Shown one piece after another: positions 54,774-63,313 of a stretch of 64,000 nucleotides of DNA; the first letter of the stretch is position 1; each line of letters starts with the position of its first letter. The position numbers were made by a program, and so were the translations under genes. The notes below the pieces were generated by a model. The model did not search any database, had not been told where the DNA came from, and saw nothing but the letters and a program-made list of their open reading frames with translations. The DNA comes from Colwellia demingiae. Lineage in GTDB: Bacteria > Pseudomonadota > Gammaproteobacteria > Enterobacterales > Alteromonadaceae. Where the stretch lies: the NCBI RefSeq assembly GCF_007954275.1, contig NZ_VOLT01000015.1:1-64000 (forward strand). Reading direction: 5' to 3'.

Positions 54774-56063
54774 ATGAAAAATGCACTTAACTCATCAACT
54801 TTGCTTTTACCGTTATTATTAGTAGTATTTTCCTGTTCAGCACCTCAAAAAAATATTGAAAACACAGCACCAATTCTCTCTGAAGACACGAAAACCGATA
54901 CTTCAGCAAACGTTTATCGTCCTGTAAAAGAACAATTTAAACCTGAAGTAAATAAAGTTTCAAACGTTAATAGTCAGTCCTGTAGCGACGGTAAGGTAAA
55001 GCTGACCAGTGATTTTGCTGCAGGGCGTATGGATGAATGTAAAAGAACAGGTGAAAATGAATATTCAATAATATTAGTGCCAGAAAACACGCCTATCAAC
55101 TCAAGCCCTTGGTATGCTTTTAAAATACAGGCTGAGCAAGTTACGGATATCACTATTACCATGAAGGTACGTGGCGATAAGCATCGTTACCCCCCTAAAA
55201 TTAGTCGTGATGGTAAGTCGTGGCAGCTACAAAGTTACCAACAAAAAGGTGAGCGCTTAATCATGAAAGTGAAAGCATCTCCCCAACCAGTGACTATTGC
55301 CGCACAAGAAATTATAAATAATCAATATTATGTTAATTGGGCAGAAGAACTTATCGAAGAGAGCGCTTTCACCCAAAGCATTTTAGGAGCATCTACTCAA
55401 GGTCGTCCTATCTACAAAATCGAAAGTCGAGGTGAAAATACTAATGAGTGGGTCGTTATTCTAGGACGACAACATCCACCAGAGGTTACCGGTGCTCTGG
55501 CTTTATTTCCGTTTGTCGAGACACTATTATCAAATAGCGAACTTAGTAAGTACTTTCTTAGAAAATATAATGTGCTAGTTATTCCTAATATAAATCCAGA
55601 TGGAGTACATGCTGGTAATTGGCGTAGTAATGCTAATGGTAAGGATTTAAATCGTGATTGGAATGATTTTTCACAGATCGAAACTCGATTAATAAATGAC
55701 TATTTGCAGGGCTTAGTAGCACAAGGGCAAAAAATTAAGTTTGCTGTTGATTTTCACTCCACTAAAAATGATATTTTTTATACTATGCCAGTAGACTATG
55801 GCGTTGAAAGCTCATACTTTGTTAGGCATTGGTTAGGTGAACTCGATAGACAAATGCCAAACTTCAATGTGGTTTTAAGACCAGGGAATAATCCAAACTT
55901 AGGTGTATCAAAGCAGTATTTTTCTGATCAGTTTGGCGTTCATGCCATTACCTATGAAATGGGTGATAATACCGATCGTACTAAAATAAAAAGTATTGCA
56001 TATAAATCAGCTAACATATTGATGATTAACATGTTATCAGATGTTGACCATGAAAAAGAATAG
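54774..56063 (+). CDS. M14-family carboxypeptidase lipoprotein, CCP-like
   Basis: A 429-residue lipoprotein (lipobox VVFSC, Cys21). A beta-sandwich domain with PWYAFKI and VTDITITMKV (about residues 110-170) precedes the M14 catalytic domain. This N-domain is typical of cytosolic carboxypeptidase (CCP/Nna1) relatives, known deglutamylases in eukaryotes. Zinc ligands are H234 and E237 (GRQHPPEVTG) and H328 (VDFHST); E395 (TYEMG) is the catalytic glutamate, with the NPDG...GKDLNRDW substrate motif intact. It probably removes C-terminal glutamates in the periplasm or at the cell surface. It lies 90 bases after the receptor. Confidence 0.85.
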   Translation: MKNALNSSTLLLPLLLVVFSCSAPQKNIENTAPILSEDTKTDTSANVYRPVKEQFKPEVNKVSNVNSQSCSDGKVKLTSDFAAGRMDECKRTGENEYSIILVPENTPINSSPWYAFKIQAEQVTDITITMKVRGDKHRYPPKISRDGKSWQLQSYQQKGERLIMKVKASPQPVTIAAQEIINNQYYVNWAEELIEESAFTQSILGASTQGRPIYKIESRGENTNEWVVILGRQHPPEVTGALALFPFVETLLSNSELSKYFLRKYNVLVIPNINPDGVHAGNWRSNANGKDLNRDWNDFSQIETRLINDYLQGLVAQGQKIKFAVDFHSTKNDIFYTMPVDYGVESSYFVRHWLGELDRQMPNFNVVLRPGNNPNLGVSKQYFSDQFGVHAITYEMGDNTDRTKIKSIAYKSANILMINMLSDVDHEKE

Positions 56064-56071
56064 GAAAGACT

Positions 56072-57643
56072 ATGAATGTCCTTAACAAAACAGCAATCAG
56101 CTTAGCGATCAGTATGGTATTTTTGAGTGCCTGCTCGACTGAAGAACAAAAGCTTACCGATAATAACGTTGATTTATTGATCACCAATGGCACTGTTTAC
56201 ACCGGAGAAAATGGTCAAGCTCAGCAACTCGATGTAGCGATTTGTCAGCAAATTATTTGTGGTTTATATCCCCGTGGTGAGCACAGTATTGAGGCCAAAA
56301 AGGTAATTGATGCTAAAGATAAAATTGTTAGCCCTGGTTTCATTGACCCACACACTCACTCTTTAGCAGAGCTGCTCAGTAAAGATAAAAACCATAACTT
56401 AAATTACTTAACTCAAGGTGTAACTACCGTGGTCAATGGTAATGATGGTGGTGGTCCAGTTGATATAACAGCGATGGCTAAAAAGCTAAAAACTAATGGT
56501 ATTGGCACTAACACTGCATTATTAGTGGGTCATGGCAGTTTAAGAGAACAAGTCATGGGCAGAGCAGAGCGTTTTGCCACGCCTGAAGAACTCAGTGAAA
56601 TGTCGGCGCTATTAACAACAGCGATGGAAGCCGGCGGCATTGGTTTATCAACGGGGTTATATTACGTGCCAGGTAGTTATGCTAATACAGATGAAGTCAT
56701 CACCTTAGCTAAAATTTCTAGTCACTTTGGCGGAATTTATGATACTCATTTACGTGATGAAAGTACCTTTAATATAGGCTTTAATGCCGCCTTAGACGAA
56801 GCCATTAATATTGCTGATAAAGCGGATATACATTTGCACTTAGCACATATAAAGGCATTAGGCGTTGATGTTTGGGGGCAAAGTAAGCAAGCAATTGACA
56901 CTATTACTCAAGCACAACAAAAGGGTACCTCAATATCTGCTGACCAATATCCTTGGTTAGCATCAGGTACTAAGCTACGTAGTGCGGTAATTCCTAAATG
57001 GGTAATGGCTGATTCAAAAAATGCTTTTCATCAACGTCTACATCAAACTGATTTATCAGCAAAATTAGCGGAAGAAATTACTGAGAATATTCGCCGAAGA
57101 GGTGGTCCAGATTCGCTTTATATTACTGAGTTTAATGATTCAAGCTTAGTAAGTTTGAATTTACTGCAGGTTTCAGAGTTGAAAGGTTTATCTGTCGTTG
57201 ATACCGCTATTTGGATGGTACTACAAGGTGATGTTAGAGTAGCGTCTTTTAATATGTCCCCTGAGGATGTTGAACGTTTTATGGTACAACCTTGGGTGGT
57301 CACTTCATCTGATGGCACAAACGGTCACCCCAGAAAATATGCAAGTTTCCCGCAGAAATATCAAAAATATGTAGTCGATAAAAAATTGCTCACTATTGCT
57401 GAGTTTATCAATCGAAGTTCTTCCCAAACAGCCAAACTCCTTGGTCTTAATGAACGAGGTCTTTTAAAAGTAGGCTATAAGGCCGACGTTATTGTTTTTG
57501 ATCAACAAGGTTTTGCGCCTAAGGCAAACTTTAGCCAGTGGAATAATTACTCGGTAGGAGTAGAGCAGGTTATTGTCAACGGCACACTGGTGATAGAAAA
57601 CGAAAAGTTTAGCGGAATCTTAGCCGGAAAGTTTATTCAATAA
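56072..57643 (+). CDS. N-acyl-D-amino-acid deacylase (D-aminoacylase) lipoprotein
   Basis: A 523-residue amidohydrolase with a lipobox (LSAC, Cys21). Metal-binding H94 and H96 lie in GFIDPHTHS; further motifs are STGLYYVPGSYANTDEVI, THLRDEST and the C-terminal KVGYKADVIVFD. These mark the D-aminoacylase group, which hydrolyses N-acyl-D-amino acids such as N-acyl-D-glutamate. AGGAAAG precedes the start and the gap to M14 is only 8 bases, so both are in one operon with the receptor. It would free D-amino acids in the periplasm for GltS-like uptake. Confidence 0.92.
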   Translation: MNVLNKTAISLAISMVFLSACSTEEQKLTDNNVDLLITNGTVYTGENGQAQQLDVAICQQIICGLYPRGEHSIEAKKVIDAKDKIVSPGFIDPHTHSLAELLSKDKNHNLNYLTQGVTTVVNGNDGGGPVDITAMAKKLKTNGIGTNTALLVGHGSLREQVMGRAERFATPEELSEMSALLTTAMEAGGIGLSTGLYYVPGSYANTDEVITLAKISSHFGGIYDTHLRDESTFNIGFNAALDEAINIADKADIHLHLAHIKALGVDVWGQSKQAIDTITQAQQKGTSISADQYPWLASGTKLRSAVIPKWVMADSKNAFHQRLHQTDLSAKLAEEITENIRRRGGPDSLYITEFNDSSLVSLNLLQVSELKGLSVVDTAIWMVLQGDVRVASFNMSPEDVERFMVQPWVVTSSDGTNGHPRKYASFPQKYQKYVVDKKLLTIAEFINRSSSQTAKLLGLNERGLLKVGYKADVIVFDQQGFAPKANFSQWNNYSVGVEQVIVNGTLVIENEKFSGILAGKFIQ

Positions 57644-57957
57644 GTATGGTGTGGTTAAACTAATTACTCAGAGTAATAGTTGATGCTTCTCTTATTGATG
57701 GTTTTTATTTTAAATAGACCGTCATTTTTTATATAATGATAGCTTGTTGGTAACGCGGCAGTAATTCGGCATTGCCAATGGAAAATAGAAAAACCATATA
57801 TAACCTTAAGTAAATATCAAAGTAAGCCAAAATAACGCTATAGTCATACTTAACAATGCCTATAGCGATGTTTTCAACCAACCTATCTCGTTTTTATCAA
57901 CTCATTAGTACTGAACTATAGACATAACTTCTACGCTCATTCCTTCAAGTGAAATGT
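57644..57957. other. Intergenic region after the deacylase
   Basis: About 310 bases between the deacylase stop and a convergent LysR gene. It has AT-rich sequence and no gene. No strong terminator stem was noticed. Confidence 0.35.
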
Positions 57958-58848
57958 TTAATCTAGTATCATAGTATTTTCAAAATACTCCTGCATGTAA
58001 ACTTTTAAGCATTTAGCTCTAGCACTTAACAGTTTACCACTGGGCCATACAGTATAAAGATCTCGATTTGGCCCCTGCCAAGCTTGTAATACTCGTACTA
58101 ATACTCTCGACTTTATTAAATGACTGACCTCGCTCATTGGTAAAAGTGAAATACCCAGATCGTCACATACCAGCTGAGTTACCATGTTTACATCGTTTAC
58201 TAAGGTCGAAAATCGAGGGCGAAGTTCCTGTTTTTTACTAGCCATTACATTCGACATGCTCCAACTTAGTAACGTATTTGTTCCTATTAAACGATGCAGT
58301 TCAAGTTCCTCAAGGCTTTTTGGCTCTCCTTGAATGGCTAAATATTCTGAAGTTGCAACTAAGACAGTTTGCAACGAGCCTAAACGTTTTTGATAAAGCA
58401 TTGAGGATTCTTGCGGACCAATCCGCAGTGCGATATCAGCCCCAGATGACAGCATGCTGTCCACACTATTACTTAGCATCAATTCAAGCTTAATATCAGG
58501 ATAAGTTTTAATAAAACCTGACCACATCGGCTGCAGCAAACCTGTAGAGATATTAGTCGGCGCTAATACTTTTAAAGAACCCGCTAATATATTTAATTCA
58601 CCACTAAGCTGTTGCCGAGTTTGTTCAAACTGCTCGACTAAACCTGCATAAGACTGATAGAAAGACTCTCCCTCCTGAGTTAGTCCAAATTGGCGCGCAG
58701 AACGGTGAATCAACTGGTGGCCAATAGACGTTTCTAAACGCTGTAAACGCCGTGTTACCGTAGCCGCAGGTAAGTCTAGCTTCTTAGCAGCTGACGCTAA
58801 TCCTTGTTTCTGTACTATGTGTACAAATAGAACTATATCATCGAACAT
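57958..58848 (-). CDS. LysR-family regulator, divergent from an ABM/DUF2798/RidA operon
   Basis: A LysR protein of 296 residues from ATG 58848 (MFDDIVLFVHIVQK); the frame runs to 58896 without support. Its helix-turn-helix is at about residues 3-60 (GLASAAKKLDLPAATVTRRLQRLE). The type matches DmlR/CrgA-like regulators, which often control a divergent small-enzyme operon. The 110-base gap to the ABM gene holds both promoters. Confidence 0.88.
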   Translation of the reverse strand: MFDDIVLFVHIVQKQGLASAAKKLDLPAATVTRRLQRLETSIGHQLIHRSARQFGLTQEGESFYQSYAGLVEQFEQTRQQLSGELNILAGSLKVLAPTNISTGLLQPMWSGFIKTYPDIKLELMLSNSVDSMLSSGADIALRIGPQESSMLYQKRLGSLQTVLVATSEYLAIQGEPKSLEELELHRLIGTNTLLSWSMSNVMASKKQELRPRFSTLVNDVNMVTQLVCDDLGISLLPMSEVSHLIKSRVLVRVLQAWQGPNRDLYTVWPSGKLLSARAKCLKVYMQEYFENTMILD

Positions 58849-58958
58849 GATTTCATATTTGGAATTAATGATTGATAAATACAGTATATATTTCATATTC
58901 GTAAGTGTATATCTTTAGATTCCCTCAAATATATAACAAAGACACAACAGAGATAACC

Positions 58959-59270
58959 ATGACAACACCTAAAGCCTTACCTCAGAAGAAACTATGGATC
59001 AGCGCTGGTCTAAAGGTTTCAGCCGATATCTCAGCAGAAAAAGCCAAAGAAGAACTGCAAACATTGCAACAACAAACAGTCAAAGAGAAAGGCTGTATTT
59101 TCTTTGAGGTATTACAGCATAACGAAGACCCTGATTTATTTATCCTTTGGGAAGAATGGATCAACGAAGACGCCTTAAAAGAACATTTCAACCAACCCCA
59201 TACGAAAGCTTATTTAGCCCAAGCATTGACAGAAGTTCGTTACATAGAAAAACTAGAGAAGTTTTCATGA
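58959..59270 (+). CDS. Antibiotic biosynthesis monooxygenase (ABM) family protein
   Basis: A 103-residue single-domain ABM/YgiN-like protein. The start at ATG 58959 (MTTPKALPQ) is preferred over the frame opening 54 bases earlier. The pattern GCIFFEVLQHNEDPDLFILWEEW and the HFNQPHTKAY end are typical. Relatives act on quinols or as heme-related oxygenases; function here unknown. The stop overlaps the next gene's start (ATGA), so they are coupled. Confidence 0.85.
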   Translation: MTTPKALPQKKLWISAGLKVSADISAEKAKEELQTLQQQTVKEKGCIFFEVLQHNEDPDLFILWEEWINEDALKEHFNQPHTKAYLAQALTEVRYIEKLEKFS

Positions 59271-59509
59271 TTCATCGTATTTTATTCTCACTAATAATGT
59301 CATTACAGCTGTCATTTCTAATGACAGCTTGGGTCACTTGGATAAATCTAGGCTGGTCTACTGAATTTTATCAGCAATGGCTCCATAGCTTTATTTTAGC
59401 TTGGCCCGCAGCCGCATTGATTTCATTATTCAGTGCACCAGAAATCCACAAACTTGCGACTGTCTTGAGTAATAGAGCTAAATCGAAAGCAGAGCTAAAA
59501 TTAAAATAA
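59267..59509 (+). CDS. DUF2798 small membrane protein
   Basis: An 80-residue protein with two hydrophobic helices (LIMSLQLSFLMTAWVTW and the FILAWPAAALISLFSAP region). The wording MIHRILFSLIMSLQLSFLMT.. and the PAAALISLFSAPEIHKLA end fit DUF2798. Function is unknown. The ATGA overlap with the ABM gene supports this start over the longer frame, which begins in the ABM gene. Confidence 0.8.
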   Translation: MIHRILFSLIMSLQLSFLMTAWVTWINLGWSTEFYQQWLHSFILAWPAAALISLFSAPEIHKLATVLSNRAKSKAELKLK

Positions 59510-59511
59510 TC

Positions 59512-59886
59512 ATGAGCATACAACGAAAAAACTACAATAAGTTGGGTGAAGTACTTGGCCCATATACCCAAAGTGTTATTCACAGCAATACCTTGTACAC
59601 ATCTGGACTCACGGCATTTGGTAGTTCAGCGCAAATGGCAGGAATAGAAGTACAAACACGGACTATTTTTTCTCAGCTAAATCATATCTGTCAGGCGCAC
59701 AATGTTACGATGAAAAATCTGATCAAAGTAACAATATTTGTCAGTGATTTTAGTGATATGGATTTGTTAAGATCAACTCTATTTGATTTATATGGACATG
59801 ACATTCCCGCGAGTTCTTTAATTAAAGTTGATGCTCTTTTTTCTAAAGATTTTAAAATAGAAATTGAAGCCATCATTGGCCTATAG
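59512..59886 (+). CDS. RidA-family (YjgF) protein with altered active site
   Basis: A 124-residue RidA/YjgF homologue of normal length, with GPYTQSVI near the start. The conserved Arg in PARTxV, needed for imine deamination in RidA, is replaced: the motif reads PASSLI, with S101 at that position. It is therefore more likely one of the Rid2-7 or YoaB-like groups. It starts two bases after DUF2798, giving an ABM-DUF2798-RidA operon facing the LysR. A role in clearing reactive imines made by amino-acid enzymes is possible but unproven. Confidence 0.85.
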   Translation: MSIQRKNYNKLGEVLGPYTQSVIHSNTLYTSGLTAFGSSAQMAGIEVQTRTIFSQLNHICQAHNVTMKNLIKVTIFVSDFSDMDLLRSTLFDLYGHDIPASSLIKVDALFSKDFKIEIEAIIGL

Positions 59887-59956
59887 TAGAAAATTAATGG
59901 CCTAAAGAATTAATATCAAGATTGCAGGTTAATCATCATCACAGGTAGGAGGTTTA

Positions 59957-60109
59957 CATGAAACGACTGGTATTGGAGGCCTATTTTTTAAGGCAAAAGA
60001 TGTACCCCTGATTCATCTTTGATACAAATGTCACCTAGGCAGCCATTTCAGGAATGGGCCGATTCAACCATCTGCTCGGTTAGTTCGGAACAAGATTGAG
60101 TTATGGTAA
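59957..60109 (+). pseudogene. VOC/glyoxalase-family remnant
   Basis: From 59957 the frame reads HETTGIGGLFFKAKDVPLIHL, TGA, then YKCHLG, and stops at 60107-60109. GIGG.FFKAKD and YK.HLG match the N-terminal part of a VOC protein, where the usual EWYKKHLG has W as TGG; here it is TGA. The rest is missing. It is debris of a lost gene downstream of RidA. Confidence 0.55.
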
Positions 60110-60394
60110 CCGCCTATTGTTCCTGCCAACTAAAATAGCTGGGCATAACAAATCACAAATAAGCGTTGTTTTTTTTCGTGCTGGTTTTAGGTCGAGCAGC
60201 TCATAATCAGCAAGTGACAAAAATATACCTTTGTTATTGTTAAGACGATAACGACAAATTCTTATTGAAAGAGCTATCAAACAAAAACTCTTTATTTAAA
60301 TGAGTCTTAAGCATTACTAACATAAAAAACACCTGGTATTAACAACTAAGGTAATTGTTTTCACAAAGCACTATTTATCCGAAAAGCTATTATC
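60110..60394. other. Intergenic region, nothing recognised
   Basis: Between the glyoxalase remnant and the small acidic peptide gene. It probably holds the peptide's transcript end, though I see no strong terminator. Confidence 0.3.
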
Positions 60395-60598
60395 TTAGTT
60401 ATAACCTAATACATAGCTATAGTTCGCTTCATCGGCTAAATCGAAGTATCTTATTAGCGGCGCATCTGTTTGCATCATTTTATTCTCAGTGGTGTAACTT
60501 TCATCTGCAGCACTAGACGTTGAACTAGTTACGCAACTATCTGCCGAGTTAATATTGTCTGTTGTCATTTGCGCTTGGGTATTGTCAGTATTAGCCAT
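60395..60598 (-). CDS. Small acidic Ser/Thr-rich peptide, candidate peptide precursor
   Basis: A 67-residue peptide, start at ATG 60598 (MANTDNTQAQM) with AAAAGG eight bases ahead. The N-terminal half is rich in T, S, N and acidic residues. The C-terminal part (APLIRYFDLADEANYSYVLGYN) is aromatic and quite different, with one Cys at about residue 22. There is no signal peptide. I do not recognise the family. The leader/core division of style could suit a ribosomally made, modified peptide, but no modification enzyme is adjacent. The palindrome at 60771 lies 173 bases upstream, between it and capA. Confidence 0.55.
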   Translation of the reverse strand: MANTDNTQAQMTTDNINSADSCVTSSTSSAADESYTTENKMMQTDAPLIRYFDLADEANYSYVLGYN

Positions 60599-60770
60599 TA
60601 TCATCACCTTTTAAAAACCGTTATTAATCACCTTGGATTACCATCATGTAATTATATTTTGAAAAAGGAAAAGACTTAAGTTTTGCTTAGCCATAAAGAG
60701 AGGTTATGACTTGATTATCCTGCAGCTAAAGCAACGCTTTCAGGCTATCTTATTAAGAGAGTCTCAAGCC

Positions 60771-60785
60771 ATACCCTTAGGTTAT
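60771..60785. promoter_or_regulatory. Near-palindrome ATACCCTTAGGTTAT, weaker copy of the locus operator
   Basis: Matches ATAACC-N3-GGTTAT with one arm mismatch (C for A). It lies between the divergent small-peptide gene and capA-like gene, 173 and 365 bases from their starts. Confidence 0.4.
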
Positions 60786-60847
60786 ACATCATCTATAGAT
60801 AGGAATGAATTTATTGTTTTTGTTTGTATATACTTGATTGATAACTT

Positions 60848-61110
60848 ATACCAATTCCAATAACTTTCTTTTCACTCAGCGAGAGTTAAAAGGCTTAGAG
60901 GCAAGGCATTGATTGTAGAGAATGGTTATTCCCTTCTCAAAATTAATAACGCAGCATATAAGCCTTTTAAACTCGCCTTTAGGAGCTTTCCAGCGATCCG
61001 ATAACTGCACATAATTTCTTTCATATAGAGTAACTATATGCAAAAAAATTCTATTTGTTCTCAAACCGCTGGTAAGCTCTGAGTGGGAATAAACTTAATG
61101 GACTTGGTAT
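60848..61110 (+). repeat. MITE-like dispersed element, copy A (263 bp)
   Basis: Bounded by ATACCAA (60848-60854) and TTGGTAT (61104-61110), in opposite orientation to the 264-bp copy at 46154. GCGAGAGTTAAAAGGCTTA (60879-60897) pairs with TAAGCCTTTTAAACTCGC (60959-60976). The same stem exists in copy B with altered, still pairing bases. A 62-codon frame inside (minus, from 61064) is not conserved in copy B and is not a gene. Confidence 0.8.
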
Positions 61111-61149
61111 TATTAATAGCCCTTTAGAGGCAACAAACTTGGAACAAAT

Positions 61150-63288
61150 ATGCGACAGTTTATAACTATAATAATTTTAATAACTGCTTTTGGTTTTCAG
61201 CTTAATGTTAATGCAAGTCAAATGGTCAACATTAAAGGCCGTTTGCTTGATGAATTTCAACTCCCTCTTAGTATGGTAAATATCACCTTAAACAATAAAT
61301 CAGTTACCAGCGATAAACAGGGACGCTTCGTTATACCTAGTGTCGCTAAAGATATTTATCAGCTCAGCTTTGTTAAAAAAGGCTACTTTAAAAGTATTCA
61401 AACGTTTAGTCATTATGAACTTTTTTCTCAGAATAAAGAAAAAGCTAATACTGCTATTGCAGATCTCACTTTAGTTACCAAAAAAGCCAAACGCGTAATG
61501 TTAGCCTTTGGTGGTGATGTCATGATGGATCGCCGTTATTATAAACCTTACTTTGGAGATTCTATTTTGATTCATCCAGAAACTAGGCTCAGTGATAGTA
61601 AGGCGATTGTCGAAAACATAAAACCTTATATGAGTATCGCTGATTACGCAGCGGTTAATTTAGAAACACAAATTGCCGATAAAACACCTGGAGATCGCGC
61701 GCCTAAATCTGTTACCTTTTATTCTAGACCTGAAATACTCGACGCTTTAGTGTGGGCGGGTGTGGATTACGTCAGTTTGGGTAATAATCATACTTATGAT
61801 TATTTAGAGCCAGGAATGGAGTCGACTTTAGCATTTTTACAGCAAAGTCCTCTGGGATTTTCCGGTGCAGGTATGAATGCAAAACAAGCGTTAAAAGCTC
61901 ATCGCGATACCATCAACAATACTGAATTCTCTATGCTAGGTTATGTCGGCTGGGAAGGGCGTTCAGAGCCTACGCAAACAGCTAACCACAAACACGGCGG
62001 CGCTGCTTATGGTTCAATGACTAATATCATTAACTCTGTTCAACAAGAAGTGAATCAAGATAGAGTCACTATAGTGCAATATCATGGTAGTCAAGAGTAC
62101 GCTAACAGCCCAACGGGTGTTACCGAACAACGATTAAAATCAGCCTTAGATAATGGCGCGGCACTGGCTATTGCCCATCATCCACATGTAACTCAAGGTC
62201 TAGAGCTGTATAACAACAAGTTAATTGCTTACTCAATGGGCAATTTTATCTTCGATCAAAATTTTAGCGCCACACAACATAGTTTTATTTTGTATGTTTG
62301 GTTAGATGAAGGGGAATTTCATCGCGCGGAGATAGTGCCTTTATACGTTAAAGGTTATAAACCAACGCCTGCTACAGGGTCTAATCGTTATACTGTGATG
62401 AAGCGTTTAACTGAACTTTCTAAGGTTAGAAATACCCTTATTACCCAATCAGGTGGTCACGGTGTAATTACCGCTAAAAGACCAACAGTGACCGTTAAAT
62501 CAGTTAGCAATACACAGGTTAAAGTCAAAGCCGATATCAACACATCCGTTAAACATGAGTTAACTTTTTCAGAAGGCAGCAAGATAGCGAGTTTGTATCA
62601 CCTACCATGGCATCAACAACTTAGTGAGGTATGGATAGAAGACGAAAAGGTAAAGTATCGTCTGGGTAAAAATTTAGTTAACGGCAGTAACTTTGAAAGT
62701 TTTTCAACGTTTAATAGCCCAGAACGTGGTTTGTTTTTTGATAGAAGTTTAATGAGTTTAAATAATTATGGTGTTAGTGGTAATACAAGTATTGCTTTAG
62801 CACTTAATAACCAACAGCCAACGTCCTTTGGCGTAAAAAGTTTTTGGCGTGTTTATTCTGCCAGTAGACAAGTTACCATTAAAGCCAGTTATCAGAGTAA
62901 AAAAGCCGTTAAATTACACTATTATTGGCAGGGAAGAAAAAAGAGACAAAAATTATTTGATGCCTTTGAAAATAGCCCTAAAAACTTAATTAAAACTGTT
63001 GAATTATCTGGTTCAGATACATGGCAAAACGTAGAAGTTGATTATAATTCCCCAAGAGTTGGTTATAAAAGTTATCGTGTATTGGTCGAGGCCGAATTGG
63101 TGGATGGCACCACAACCCAGTTAGATATTGACGACTTTGCTGTCATTGAATGGCATAGCGCTTTTACAGATAATCCAATACCACAGTTTTTTTCCCTTGA
63201 TAGCCGACAATCAGCTTACTTGGGTTTATCTAATGTAAGTAAAACGATTAAAACCAAGCCAAGTGCGGTTGTTGTTATCACCAAGTAA
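61150..63288 (+). CDS. CapA-like secreted protein (poly-gamma-glutamate family)
   Basis: A 712-residue exported protein. A signal peptide (about residues 1-22, end NVNAS) is followed by a carboxypeptidase-regulatory-like beta domain (about 27-95). The PGA_cap/CapA domain (about 115-400) has AFGGDVMMDRRYY near 119, NLETQI near 170, LGNNHTYDY near 209 and AHHPHVTQG near 343, a metallophosphoesterase-like metal site. The C-terminal 300 residues are beta-rich and may bind carbohydrate or polymer. CapA proteins take part in making or trimming poly-gamma-glutamate; other members have unknown roles. It ends before a strong terminator and stands alone on its transcript. Confidence 0.85.
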   Translation: MRQFITIIILITAFGFQLNVNASQMVNIKGRLLDEFQLPLSMVNITLNNKSVTSDKQGRFVIPSVAKDIYQLSFVKKGYFKSIQTFSHYELFSQNKEKANTAIADLTLVTKKAKRVMLAFGGDVMMDRRYYKPYFGDSILIHPETRLSDSKAIVENIKPYMSIADYAAVNLETQIADKTPGDRAPKSVTFYSRPEILDALVWAGVDYVSLGNNHTYDYLEPGMESTLAFLQQSPLGFSGAGMNAKQALKAHRDTINNTEFSMLGYVGWEGRSEPTQTANHKHGGAAYGSMTNIINSVQQEVNQDRVTIVQYHGSQEYANSPTGVTEQRLKSALDNGAALAIAHHPHVTQGLELYNNKLIAYSMGNFIFDQNFSATQHSFILYVWLDEGEFHRAEIVPLYVKGYKPTPATGSNRYTVMKRLTELSKVRNTLITQSGGHGVITAKRPTVTVKSVSNTQVKVKADINTSVKHELTFSEGSKIASLYHLPWHQQLSEVWIEDEKVKYRLGKNLVNGSNFESFSTFNSPERGLFFDRSLMSLNNYGVSGNTSIALALNNQQPTSFGVKSFWRVYSASRQVTIKASYQSKKAVKLHYYWQGRKKRQKLFDAFENSPKNLIKTVELSGSDTWQNVEVDYNSPRVGYKSYRVLVEAELVDGTTTQLDIDDFAVIEWHSAFTDNPIPQFFSLDSRQSAYLGLSNVSKTIKTKPSAVVVITK

Positions 63289-63313
63289 TAAACTTCATCT
63301 AGCGTTATATCCA

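Noticed and set aside
60876-61064. 62-codon ORF on the minus strand inside repeat copy A
   Set aside because: The equivalent frame in copy B has a stop and mostly non-synonymous differences; a repeat, not a gene.
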